A stretch of DNA of 64,000 nucleotides from Vibrio sinensis (GTDB lineage Bacteria > Pseudomonadota > Gammaproteobacteria > Enterobacterales > Vibrionaceae). The notes beneath the pieces are model-generated. The model searched no databases, had not been told where the DNA came from, and saw only the letters and a program-made list of their open reading frames with translations. The translations under genes and the position numbers were made by a program. Position 1 is the stretch's first letter. Each line of letters begins with the position of its first letter. The stretch lies in contig NZ_QVMU01000005.1 of NCBI RefSeq assembly GCF_003605645.1, forward strand, positions 62,001 through 126,000, read 5' to 3'. Shown one piece after another: positions 37,562 to 45,963 of the stretch.

Positions 37562-37635
37562 GTTGATGACAAGCTAGATGACAAACAACGGCAAACAACT
37601 CGCTGGGTAAAAAGGCAAAATGTGAGGCCAATAAA

Positions 37636-37668
37636 AAAAGAGCGAGTTCCCATTGAACTCGCTCTTCT
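37636..37668 (-). terminator. Intrinsic terminator after ftsN
   Basis: GAGCGAGTTC-CCATT-GAACTCGCTC; on the minus strand the stem is followed by a run of seven T, separating ftsN from hslVU. Confidence 0.9.
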
Positions 37669-37669
37669 T

Positions 37670-38212
37670 TTATTGATTTTCTTTCCAAATTGCACAAGGC
37701 TCAATTTTGGCTCGTTGCAACTTATGCTTATCTTTCTCAGCGTTACGTTTTAATTTGTACGGGCCAAGAACAACTCGATACCATGAACTGCCATCTTTCT
37801 TAATGATCTGGCTTTTCAGTCCTTGGAATGCGATATCAAGCTTACGTGCCTCTGCTTGTGAGGCTGTTTTATAAGCACCACACTGCATTACATAAGGAAT
37901 AGCCGAAATAACCTGCTCTTTAGCTTGCACTTCGATTTCTCGATTAGGCAAACTTTCGACGTAATCCCATTTTTCTTCAGGAGGTCGAGGAAGCTCTTTC
38001 GCTGTGTTTTTAGGTTTCACCACTTTAGCAGGTGGTTGAACAACCGGTTCAGCTACTGGCTCAGGATCACTGCTCAACGTATATAAACCGAAACCTAATG
38101 CACCGACACAAATGACGGCAGCTAAACTGCTACGCCAAGGCTTGCGTTTTGGGGCTTGTTTCTTTTTTGTCGGCTTTTTATTGCCGCGTCTTACGTAATC
38201 TTTATTCGCCAC
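37670..38212 (-). CDS. ftsN: Essential cell-division protein FtsN
   Basis: Late divisome protein that triggers septal peptidoglycan synthesis. The 180-residue product has a basic cytoplasmic tail (MANKDYVRRGNKKPTKKK), one membrane span (about 31-48), a proline-rich periplasmic linker and a C-terminal SPOR domain (about 105-180; MQCGAYKTASQAEARK ... WYRVVLGPYKLKRNAEK). It is much shorter than E. coli FtsN (319 residues) because the linker is short. Position between cytR and hslV is as in E. coli. Confidence 0.93.
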   Translation of the reverse strand: MANKDYVRRGNKKPTKKKQAPKRKPWRSSLAAVICVGALGFGLYTLSSDPEPVAEPVVQPPAKVVKPKNTAKELPRPPEEKWDYVESLPNREIEVQAKEQVISAIPYVMQCGAYKTASQAEARKLDIAFQGLKSQIIKKDGSSWYRVVLGPYKLKRNAEKDKHKLQRAKIEPCAIWKENQ

Positions 38213-38351
38213 TGTCTACCGTCTGGTTGGTTTTCAACTATCGCTATGTTAATGCAGATTCGGAAAATATGACATATCCTGATGTGGAAGCGGCGCATCA
38301 AATGCGCCACTTTTACATAGAACTAACGTTAAGATCATGAAACTGCGCGAT

Positions 38352-39359
38352 CTACACCACTCTTGGTGGTGCGGCACTCTGACGAATCACTAATTCCGTC
38401 TCTAAAAGACGAGAACCCGCTCTTACATCATGGCCTCTTAGAAGCTCTAACATCATCAACATCGCTTGACGTCCAATCTCATAACGAGGTTGAGAGATGG
38501 TCGTTAATGGTGGATCACAGTATTGAGCAAAATGAATATCATCAAACCCAACTACGGATAAATCTTGAGGAACACGTAAGCCTAATTTTTTAGCTTCTTG
38601 AATCGCACCAATCGCCATAGCATCGTTATGACAGAAAATAGCGGTCGGTGGCTCTGGTAAAGCCAATAACTGACGTACCGCTTTGGCACCATCTTCAAAA
38701 GTAAAGTTACCGTAAGTGCAGTATGTCGGGTTCATAGTAATACCCGCACGACGCAGTGCTTGCTGATAGCCTTGCTGACGGAACTGACACAAAACGGCAT
38801 GTTCTGGCCCTGAAATCTGAGCCACTCTTTTGTGACCCATTTGCGTCAAGTAATTCACCGCTTCAAATGCCGACGTTAAGTTGTCGATATGAACTGTCGG
38901 TAACTCCAATTCAGGAGCAAATTCACATGCCATCACCATAGGTGGCAAGTTTTTTTGTTCTGGTTTACTGACATCAAATGGAAGATCGGAACCAAGCAAT
39001 AACATACCATCGGCTTGCTTAGTAAAAACCAAATTCGCAAATGAATGCTCACGTTTTTTCTGTTGACCGCTATCTCCTAGCAAAACAACATAACCGTGTT
39101 CCATCGCTGCGTCTTCAATGCCACGGATAATCTCCGTGTAATAAGGATCACAGATATCTGGAATAATTGCGATAATGGTTTTTGATTCATTACGACGTAA
39201 ATTACGCGCAAGAGAATTTGGTGAATAGCCCGCTTCCAATACGGCATCTTCCACACGCTTACGTGTTGCTGAAGATACTTTTTCAGGATTCATCAACGCT
39301 CTTGATACCGTCGCCGTTGAAACTCCTGCCAGCTGGGCAACATCCTTCATTGTCGCCAT
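38352..39359 (-). CDS. cytR: Nucleoside-catabolism repressor CytR (LacI family)
   Basis: LacI-type repressor that works with CRP at nucleoside uptake and catabolic promoters and responds to cytidine; in Vibrio it also affects competence and biofilm. The 335-residue protein has the N-terminal helix-turn-helix TMKDVAQLAGVSTATVSRAL (about 3-22), the hinge helix SPNSLARNLR and a periplasmic-binding-protein fold. The identity is supported by similarity and by the priA-cytR-ftsN order. Its upstream region holds a PurR/LacI-type box and a CRP site. Confidence 0.93.
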   Translation of the reverse strand: MATMKDVAQLAGVSTATVSRALMNPEKVSSATRKRVEDAVLEAGYSPNSLARNLRRNESKTIIAIIPDICDPYYTEIIRGIEDAAMEHGYVVLLGDSGQQKKREHSFANLVFTKQADGMLLLGSDLPFDVSKPEQKNLPPMVMACEFAPELELPTVHIDNLTSAFEAVNYLTQMGHKRVAQISGPEHAVLCQFRQQGYQQALRRAGITMNPTYCTYGNFTFEDGAKAVRQLLALPEPPTAIFCHNDAMAIGAIQEAKKLGLRVPQDLSVVGFDDIHFAQYCDPPLTTISQPRYEIGRQAMLMMLELLRGHDVRAGSRLLETELVIRQSAAPPRVV

Positions 39360-39524
39360 AAATGATTAACCCTCTTATGTCCTTGCGTGGTGATCATTCG
39401 TCACCGAAACCTAATAAACCTGAACTGAAAAGATCTAACCTATTGATTGATAGCCTTTCTTATTCTGAGTTCAGATTAATAAAATAAATTGCTGATGAGC
39501 TAATGCTCACTCTTCTAGCAACCG

Positions 39525-39550
39525 ATTATGCCTCACGCAAACGTTTCCTA
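39525..39550 (-). promoter_or_regulatory. PurR/LacI-family operator-like box next to a candidate -10 upstream of cytR
   Basis: On the plus strand ACGCAAACGTTTCCTA (39535-39550) matches 13 of 15 defined bases of the E. coli PurR box ACGCAAACGTTTTCNT. Immediately downstream for cytR is a possible -10 CATAAT (minus strand, 39525-39530). It could be a PurR site or an autoregulatory CytR site. Confidence 0.6.
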
Positions 39551-39643
39551 ATTGAGAAAAACGTAGAAATGTAGAAAACCTCTCTAGTTTATTCAATCAG
39601 AGACATAATGTTACGGGGGAATTAACAAAACTAAACCGCAGTG

Positions 39644-39659
39644 CGTGATAGTGGTCACA
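39644..39659 (-). promoter_or_regulatory. CRP site between priA and cytR
   Basis: CGTGA-TAGTGG-TCACA on the plus strand, nine of ten bases of the CRP core. It is 285 bases before the cytR start and 43 bases after the priA end, so cytR is the likely target. Confidence 0.6.
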
Positions 39660-39702
39660 AAAACAAGTTAATAGTAATGAATGTGACATTACAAAATGCC
39701 TA

Positions 39703-41910
39703 CTAGCTTAGATCTTGTGGCTCTATATCCAAAGTCCAGCGAACTTTCTTTGCTATTGGCAGCATATTGATCGCTGCTTTTGAACTCGCTAATAATCTTT
39801 GCATTTGTGGTCGACTTTGGGTCTGCAACAATAGCTGCCAACGGTATTTACCCGCTCGCTTTGCTAGCGGTGCTGGCGTTGGTCCTAACACTAAACAGCC
39901 TCTATCAAATAAAGGATTGGCTTCTAACGTGTGGCGGACCTGACGTAAGAAATCCTCCACTAACTGTGATTGATTAGCCTCTGCTCGAAACAAGGTTAAG
40001 TAAGTATAAGGCGGCAACATCGCGGTTTGACGTTCATACAATGCCGCTTCTGCAAAATGACGATAGTTTTTATGCAGCAACGCTTGCAGTAGTGGATGCT
40101 CGGGATGATGCGTTTGCAACACCACTTCCCCCGGTTTACTTGCGCGGCCAGCACGGCCTGCCACTTGGGTAAATAGCTGTGCCAAACGTTCTGATGCACG
40201 AAAATCACTGCTATATAGCGAGCCATCCACATCTAATAATGCCACTAAGGTCACATCTGGGAAGTGATGCCCTTTCGCTAACATTTGAGTGCCAATCAGT
40301 ATCTGATATTCACCCTTTCGAATCGCACTTAAAGCAGATTCTAAACTACCTTTTCGTCTGGTACTGTCTCTATCAATTCGAATCGTTTTGTAATCAGGAA
40401 AGAGCTGTTCAAGTTGCACTTCAAGTTGCTCGGTTCCGACGCCAACGGTCACTAAGTTCGTTGAACCACAACCTTGGCATTGGTGAATAATGGGTTGTTG
40501 AGATCCACAGTGGTGACAACGAATTTCATTACTATATTGATGGTAAGTGTAATAAGCATCACAGCGCTTACATTCTGCAATCCAACCACAATCATGGCAC
40601 ATCAGAGCCGGAGAGAAGCCACGTCGATTTAAAAACAGCATCACTTGATTGCCAGCCGATAAATGACGGCGCATTTCTGCAATCAATGGGGCGGATAAGC
40701 CACTTTCTAAATAGAGACCTTTAACATCAAACACCTTATTAGTGGTTGGAACCGCATTACCCGCTCGATAAGACAAAATAAGATGATGGTATTTGCCTGT
40801 CATTGCATTATGAAGGGTTTCTAGCGCTGGGGTCGCCGAGCCTAATACAATCGGGATCTGCTCTTTATTGGCACGCATAACCGCGACATCACGCGCGTGA
40901 TAACGAAGGCTGTCTTGTTGCTTATAAGAAGCATCGTGTTCTTCATCCACGATAATGATGCCTAAATCAGCAAATGGCGTCAGCAAAGCAGAACGAGTAC
41001 CGATAACGATACCAGCGACCTTGTCTCGTGCAGATAACCAAGCATTTAGTCGCTCAGTATCATTCAACCCTGAATGGATCACTTCAACTGGCACATTAAA
41101 GCGCTTACGGAATCGACTAATTGTTTGAGGCGTTAAACCAATTTCAGGTACCAGAACCAACGCCTGTCGGCCTTGTTCCAGTATCGGTTTAATCATATTT
41201 AAATAGACTTCGGTTTTCCCTGAACCGGTAACGCCTTCAAGTAGGAAACAACCAAATTCTTTATGGCTATTGACTGTCGCAATCGCAATCGCCTGTTCTT
41301 GATTCAGTTTTGGTTTATCAACTGCCGCTTCAATATTCACAGGCCAAGGTTGCAGCTTGGGCTTTTTCTCTTGAGAGCTAATCCAACCTTTGTCTTGCAG
41401 TGAGTTTAGGAACCTATTGGTGATTTCCTCATCAAGAAACATTTGATGCGCTACAGGACCAGACTCGAGCATATGCATCACTTTGGCTTGCTTAACCGCA
41501 CTGCCAAAACCTTGCATCAGTTTATCTCGCCCTTGCGGGGTTAATGACCATTCTATTGAAGAAGTAAAATCGGCCACTTTACCTTTACGCAGCGCACTCG
41601 GCATCGCATTAGCTAAAGTTTCCCCTAACGGATACTGATAGAACTGGCTTGTCCATTGCAGCAAGTCATACAAGGAATCTGGCCACACTGGTCTATCATC
41701 GAGCACCGCTTTGATCGATTTAAGCTGATCTTGGCTAAATTCAGAATGATTAACCATTGCCGTGACGATTCCAACCAGTGTTTGCTTACCAAAACCAAAC
41801 GGCACAGACACTCGCCCACCGACAATTGGAAATAGGTGTGAGGGAATCAAATAATCAAACTGCTTGTCGAGTGGAACAGGCAAAGCGACTCGAGCAATGG
41901 TTGGGCGCAT
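39703..41910 (-). CDS. priA: Primosomal helicase PriA
   Basis: Superfamily 2 3'-5' helicase that reloads the replisome at stalled forks. 735 residues: an N-terminal 3'-DNA-binding domain, Walker A LEGVTGSGKTEVY, DEEHDASYKQQD, and a zinc-binding insertion with eight cysteines (CHDCGW, CKRCDAYY, CHHCGS, CQGCGS). QVAGRAGR is helicase motif VI. Start ATG at 41910 (MRPTIARVALPVPLDKQFDY). Divergent from rpmE, as in E. coli. Confidence 0.97.
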   Translation of the reverse strand: MRPTIARVALPVPLDKQFDYLIPSHLFPIVGGRVSVPFGFGKQTLVGIVTAMVNHSEFSQDQLKSIKAVLDDRPVWPDSLYDLLQWTSQFYQYPLGETLANAMPSALRKGKVADFTSSIEWSLTPQGRDKLMQGFGSAVKQAKVMHMLESGPVAHQMFLDEEITNRFLNSLQDKGWISSQEKKPKLQPWPVNIEAAVDKPKLNQEQAIAIATVNSHKEFGCFLLEGVTGSGKTEVYLNMIKPILEQGRQALVLVPEIGLTPQTISRFRKRFNVPVEVIHSGLNDTERLNAWLSARDKVAGIVIGTRSALLTPFADLGIIIVDEEHDASYKQQDSLRYHARDVAVMRANKEQIPIVLGSATPALETLHNAMTGKYHHLILSYRAGNAVPTTNKVFDVKGLYLESGLSAPLIAEMRRHLSAGNQVMLFLNRRGFSPALMCHDCGWIAECKRCDAYYTYHQYSNEIRCHHCGSQQPIIHQCQGCGSTNLVTVGVGTEQLEVQLEQLFPDYKTIRIDRDSTRRKGSLESALSAIRKGEYQILIGTQMLAKGHHFPDVTLVALLDVDGSLYSSDFRASERLAQLFTQVAGRAGRASKPGEVVLQTHHPEHPLLQALLHKNYRHFAEAALYERQTAMLPPYTYLTLFRAEANQSQLVEDFLRQVRHTLEANPLFDRGCLVLGPTPAPLAKRAGKYRWQLLLQTQSRPQMQRLLASSKAAINMLPIAKKVRWTLDIEPQDLS

Positions 41911-42112
41911 ACATTCTTAAAAGTTAATTAGGCTATTGCCTTGATTATACCCAAGTCACTATAAGTTGCATGGTTAGTTGTATGATGAGTTATATGCTAG
42001 GTCACATGCCTAGTCGCAGAGTTCAGAGTGATTAAAAAAGTAGCTAAATAGTTAGCAAATCAGTTGATCATAAGGCATGGATTCATTACTATACTGCGCC
42101 TTAGCACTATGG

Positions 42113-42213
42113 CTTGTTGAGTTTATCGACAAGCGGTATGCAAGTTTTTTATTAACTACGTGTGGTGTCCGGCTTAGATTCGGATAGCGACACGGCCTAA
42201 CCGAGGTTCTCCC
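42113..42213 (+). ncRNA. Structured rpmE leader (possible L31 ribosomal-protein leader)
   Basis: Two hairpins precede the start codon: CTTGTTGA/TCGACAAG (42113-42133) and GTGTC/GACAC (42165-42193) extended inside by CG/CG. The ribosome binding site GAGG (42203-42206) lies in AACC-GA-GGTT, so it could be sequestered. A candidate -10 TATACT is at 42090-42095. An L31 leader motif has been described for gammaproteobacteria; matching it would need a covariance search. Confidence 0.5.
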
Positions 42214-42432
42214 ATGAAAGCTGGTATCCACCCAGAATACAAAGCAGTAAGCGCTACTTGTTCTTGCGGCAACTCTTTTGAGTTCAACTCTACTCTAGCT
42301 AAAGATTCAATCCACCTAGACGTGTGTGACCAATGTCACCCATTCTACACTGGTAAGCAACGTATCGTTGATACTGGCGGCCGTGTTGATCGCTTCAACA
42401 AGCGTTTCGGTGCTCTATCAAGCAAGAAGTAA
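42214..42432 (+). CDS. rpmE: 50S ribosomal protein L31 (zinc-binding form)
   Basis: 72-residue ribosomal protein with C16-x-C18 and C37-x2-C40 (SATCSCGNS and [16 protein letters not shown]), the C+ form that binds zinc; a C- paralogue, if present, would be elsewhere. Start ATG at 42214 with GAGG seven bases upstream. Divergent from priA and followed by a strong terminator. Expression may be controlled through the structured leader. Confidence 0.97.
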   Translation: MKAGIHPEYKAVSATCSCGNSFEFNSTLAKDSIHLDVCDQCHPFYTGKQRIVDTGGRVDRFNKRFGALSSKK

Positions 42433-42454
42433 TTACTTCTTACTGATTAAATTT

Positions 42455-42482
42455 AAAAAGGACGCTCAGGCGTCCTTTTTTA
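42455..42482 (+). terminator. Intrinsic terminator after rpmE
   Basis: AAAAAGGACGC-TCAG-GCGTCCTTTTTT. The remaining 300 bases up to the malic enzyme gene show short AT-rich stretches but no gene. Confidence 0.92.
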
Positions 42483-42781
42483 TTGCCTGCTATTCATCCC
42501 TTTAAAAAATGACAGTAACTCCCCTCGCTAATTACAAGATCGCCATTCGTTACAAGCTTACCATTACAAACTTCTAGTTACTTCGAGATAACATCTTCAG
42601 CCTGCTCACATCGTCAAGTCAGACAGGGAAACTCAAATATGTGATCTATCTGGTCTTATCAGAGCAATATCTGAGTATTATAACTACTTGAGTCGTAATC
42701 CTACCTAGGCAGCTTGACTTACATCCTCTAGAATACACTTCTTATTAACGAAATTATTACAATTAAAGAGTGCCCACAACT

Positions 42782-44062
42782 ATGTCAGAAGACCACACCC
42801 AAGAGGTTTCTCCAGAAGAACAGTTCCGCCAGCAAGCATTGGATTACCATGCCTACCCAACGGCAGGTAAGATCGCAATCGCACTGACAAAACCAGCAGA
42901 AACAGCAAAAGACTTATCCCTCGCTTATAGCCCGGGTGTTGCTGAGCCTGTTCGTGAGATCGCCCAAAACCCAGACACAGTGTACAAATACACGTCGAAA
43001 GGAAATATGGTCGCAGTGATCTCAAACGGTACAGCAATTCTTGGTTTAGGAAATCTTGGGCCATTGGCATCAAAACCTGTCATGGAAGGAAAGTCGCTAC
43101 TCTTTAAGCGTTTTGCTGGTCTAGACTCTATCGATATTCAAGTTAAGCATCGAACCATCGAAGAGTTTGTCGATACCGTTGCAGCGATTGCTGATACCTT
43201 TGGTGGTATTAACTTAGAAGATATCAAAGCCCCTGATTGCTTTGAAATTGAGAAGCAACTGATTGAACGTTGTGATGTCCCGGTTTTTCATGACGACCAA
43301 CATGGTACAGCTATTGTTACCGCCGCAGGTATGCTTAACGCGATTGAACTGCAAGGTAAGCAACTCAATGAGGCAACCATTGTTTGTCTCGGTGCGGGAG
43401 CCGCCGCGGTTGCTTGTATGGAGCTTTTGATTAAATGCGGTGCGATGCGTGAAAAAATCTACATGCTGGATCGCAAAGGAGTCATCCATACTCGACGTGA
43501 CGACCTTAATGAATACAAACAGCTGTTTGCCAACAATACCGACAAACGCACATTAGAAGATGTGATTGAAGGTGCCGATCTATTCTTAGGTGTTTCAGGG
43601 CCAAACTTGTTGCCACAAGAAGCATTAAAATTGATGGCGGATAAGCCGATTGTTTTCGCTTGTTCTAACCCTGATCCGGAAATTAAACCAGAACTGGCTC
43701 ACCAAGTCCGTGATGACTTAATCATGGGTACAGGTCGCTCCGATTATCCAAACCAAGTCAATAACGTCCTATGTTTCCCATTTATTTTCCGTGGTGCATT
43801 GGATGTTCGTGCCAGTGAAATTAACGACCAGATGAAATTGGCAGCCGTTGATGCCATTCGTCATCTTGCTAAAGAAGAAGTTCCAGAAGCGGTACTTCGA
43901 GCAGCAGGTGTCGAGCACTTATCATTTGGTGCTGACTACATTATTCCTAAACCAATGGATCCACGTTTATTGCCACGAGTAGCAAAAGCGGTCGCTCAAG
44001 CAGCGGTGGATTCGGGTGTTGCCCGTATTCCAATGCCAGACAACTATATGCTTGATGCTTGA
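42782..44062 (+). CDS. Malic enzyme (short form without phosphotransacetylase domain)
   Basis: Oxidatively decarboxylates malate to pyruvate. The 426-residue protein matches the malic-enzyme half of MaeB: AYSPGVAEPV, GLGNLGPLASKPVMEGK, the metal/catalytic INLEDIKAPDCFEIE and FHDDQHGTAIV, the NAD(P)-binding CLGAGAAAVACMEL, and FACSNPDPEI. The C-terminal phosphotransacetylase-like domain of E. coli MaeB is absent. Cofactor preference is not decidable here. ATG at 42782 preferred (weak GAG upstream); a GTG at 42770 is possible. The stop codon lies in a heptanucleotide repeat. Confidence 0.92.
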   Translation: MSEDHTQEVSPEEQFRQQALDYHAYPTAGKIAIALTKPAETAKDLSLAYSPGVAEPVREIAQNPDTVYKYTSKGNMVAVISNGTAILGLGNLGPLASKPVMEGKSLLFKRFAGLDSIDIQVKHRTIEEFVDTVAAIADTFGGINLEDIKAPDCFEIEKQLIERCDVPVFHDDQHGTAIVTAAGMLNAIELQGKQLNEATIVCLGAGAAAVACMELLIKCGAMREKIYMLDRKGVIHTRRDDLNEYKQLFANNTDKRTLEDVIEGADLFLGVSGPNLLPQEALKLMADKPIVFACSNPDPEIKPELAHQVRDDLIMGTGRSDYPNQVNNVLCFPFIFRGALDVRASEINDQMKLAAVDAIRHLAKEEVPEAVLRAAGVEHLSFGADYIIPKPMDPRLLPRVAKAVAQAAVDSGVARIPMPDNYMLDA

Positions 44063-44081
44063 TGCTTGATGCTTGATGCTT
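44050..44081 (+). repeat. Heptanucleotide repeat over the malic enzyme stop codon
   Basis: GCTTGAT repeated four times (44050-44077) plus GCTT. The stop TGA is within the third unit boundary; because each unit followed by AAAC gives GCT-TAA or GCT-TGA, most copy-number changes keep the same C-terminus. Confidence 0.9.
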
Positions 44082-44112
44082 AAACCTTAAGGCCTAAGCA
44101 ATGTTCAGACAT

Positions 44113-44146
44113 AAAAAAACGAGCTCATAATAGAGCTCGTTTTTTT
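44113..44146. terminator. Bidirectional intrinsic terminator
   Basis: ACGAGCTC-ATAATA-GAGCTCGT with A run before and T run after, between the converging malic enzyme and metJ genes. Confidence 0.92.
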
Positions 44147-44173
44147 CAATATGTTTGATTATGAATTAGCGCA

Positions 44174-44491
44174 TTAATCATCAAATGCTTCAAATTCAAT
44201 ACCCATCTCGATCATGAGTTTTTTCACTTCAGCCGGAATATCATCTGGGCGATCTTTACGTAAATCTTCATCCGTTGGTAACGGTTGACCCGTGTAAGCA
44301 TGCAGAAATGCTTCACAAAGCAATTCACTATTCGTGGCATGGCGTAGGTTATTAATTTGACGACGTGTACGCTCGTCTGTCAGTACTTTTAGTACTTTCA
44401 GTGGAATCGAAACCGTAATTTTCTTTACTTGTTCGCTTTTCTTTCCATGTTCCGCGTATGGGCTAATGTAATCGCCATTCCAGTCTGCCAT
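44174..44491 (-). CDS. metJ: Methionine repressor MetJ
   Basis: 105-residue ribbon-helix-helix repressor using S-adenosylmethionine as corepressor. The DNA-binding strand [15 protein letters not shown] (about 23-37) and [24 protein letters not shown] are almost as in E. coli. It is divergent from metBL, with tandem MET boxes between that should also control metJ itself. No anomalies. Confidence 0.97.
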   Translation of the reverse strand: MADWNGDYISPYAEHGKKSEQVKKITVSIPLKVLKVLTDERTRRQINNLRHATNSELLCEAFLHAYTGQPLPTDEDLRKDRPDDIPAEVKKLMIEMGIEFEAFDD

Positions 44492-44565
44492 TGCGCACCT
44501 TCGATAATTATTGTGGGTAGATATTAAGAGTCCGCAATTTTAGCCGCATTTAAGTCTATAAGCAA

Positions 44566-44597
44566 AGATATATGGACGTCTAGAAGTATTGACGTCT
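44566..44597. promoter_or_regulatory. Tandem MET boxes between metJ and metB
   Basis: Contiguous octamers in register: AGATATAT, GGACGTCT, AGAAGTAT, TGACGTCT against the MET-box consensus AGACGTCT. The second and fourth match 7 of 8. MetJ binds two or more adjacent boxes cooperatively. Confidence 0.85.
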
Positions 44598-44784
44598 CAA
44601 TTTTTGATGCGTAAAGTGAAGAGAATAGATTAAAAATAGTTCAACTCGATACTTCAAAAGCCTAGTTTGGCTGAGTTTGCTATCCAATCACTCGCTTGAG
44701 TAAGAGTGAACGATACACGCAATAAGAAAATACTCTCGATAAAAAAATACTCGACCAGTTACCATAGTTAGGAAGGATACATCT

Positions 44785-45963
44785 ATGAGCGTCCACAAGC
44801 CCGCAACAATCGCAGTACGTACCGGCATTGAGTCAGATACCCAATTTCACGCGGTCGTCCCTCCGATTTACCTTTCAACTAACTATGGATTCCCTGCTTT
44901 TGGGGAGGTTCCAAAGTACGATTATACTCGTTCTGGTAATCCAAATCGCGGTTTACTCGAAAATGCTTTGTCTGAACTTGAGTCTGGTCACGGTGCTGTG
45001 GTCACCAACTGTGGTACATCCGCAATTAACCTTTGGGCTACTGCATTTTTAGGGCCAACCGACATCATCATTGCCCCTCATGATTGCTATGGCGGAACCT
45101 ACCGCTTATTTAATACTAGGGCGCAAAAAGGTGATTTTAAAGTTTTCTTTGTCGATCAATCCAACCCTGACGCTCTCGCTGAAGCACTCTCCCACAAACC
45201 CAAATTAATTCTTATCGAAACACCATCTAATCCTTTAGTGCGAGTCGTCGATATTGAACAGATTTGCCGACAAGCGAAAGAAGTGGGTGCTCTGGTTGCC
45301 GTCGATAATACCTTTTTGACACCTGTGTTCCAAAAGCCTTTAGAGCTTGGTGCTGACTTTGTCATCCACTCAACAACAAAGTACATCAACGGCCATTCCG
45401 ATGTGATTGGTGGGGTGATTATTACCAAAATAGAGCAACATACCGAGGAGTTATCTTGGTGGGGCAACTGTATTGGCGCAACGGGAACACCATTTGATAG
45501 CTACATGACCCTACGCGGTATTCGTACTCTCGGCGCAAGAATGAAAATTCATGAAGAGAGCGCAGGCACTCTGCTCAACTACCTCATCGAGCAACCATTA
45601 GTTGGAACGATTTACCACCCAAGCTTACCTGAGCACCCGGGCCACGAGATTGCTAAAAAACAACAATCGGGATTTGGCGCCATGTTGAGCTTTGAGTTTA
45701 CTGGTAGCTTTGAACAACTAAAGCAGTTTGTTAGCGCGTTAAAGCTATTCTCTTTAGCGGAATCACTCGGTGGTGTAGAAAGTCTAATTTGTCACCCAGC
45801 ATCGATGACTCACAGAGCAATGGGAGAAGTTGCGCTCGAAGAGGCTGGTGTTTCTCAGCAACTACTGCGCATTTCAGTAGGTTTAGAAGACACCGATGAC
45901 CTCATTGCCGATTTAAACCAAGCTTTCGCCCAAGTTATTCACTCAAATCAGGAGCAATGCTAA
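44785..45963 (+). CDS. metB: Cystathionine gamma-synthase
   Basis: PLP enzyme that condenses acyl-homoserine with cysteine to cystathionine. The 392-residue protein has the YTRSGNPNRGLLENALSELESG segment, the PLP lysine in HSTTKYINGHSDVIGG and the SLGGVESLICHPASMTH C-terminal region. Preceded by GGAAGGAT. Its stop is directly followed by the metL ATG (no gap), so the two are cotranslated, and it lies behind MET boxes shared with divergent metJ. Confidence 0.95.
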   Translation: MSVHKPATIAVRTGIESDTQFHAVVPPIYLSTNYGFPAFGEVPKYDYTRSGNPNRGLLENALSELESGHGAVVTNCGTSAINLWATAFLGPTDIIIAPHDCYGGTYRLFNTRAQKGDFKVFFVDQSNPDALAEALSHKPKLILIETPSNPLVRVVDIEQICRQAKEVGALVAVDNTFLTPVFQKPLELGADFVIHSTTKYINGHSDVIGGVIITKIEQHTEELSWWGNCIGATGTPFDSYMTLRGIRTLGARMKIHEESAGTLLNYLIEQPLVGTIYHPSLPEHPGHEIAKKQQSGFGAMLSFEFTGSFEQLKQFVSALKLFSLAESLGGVESLICHPASMTHRAMGEVALEEAGVSQQLLRISVGLEDTDDLIADLNQAFAQVIHSNQEQC

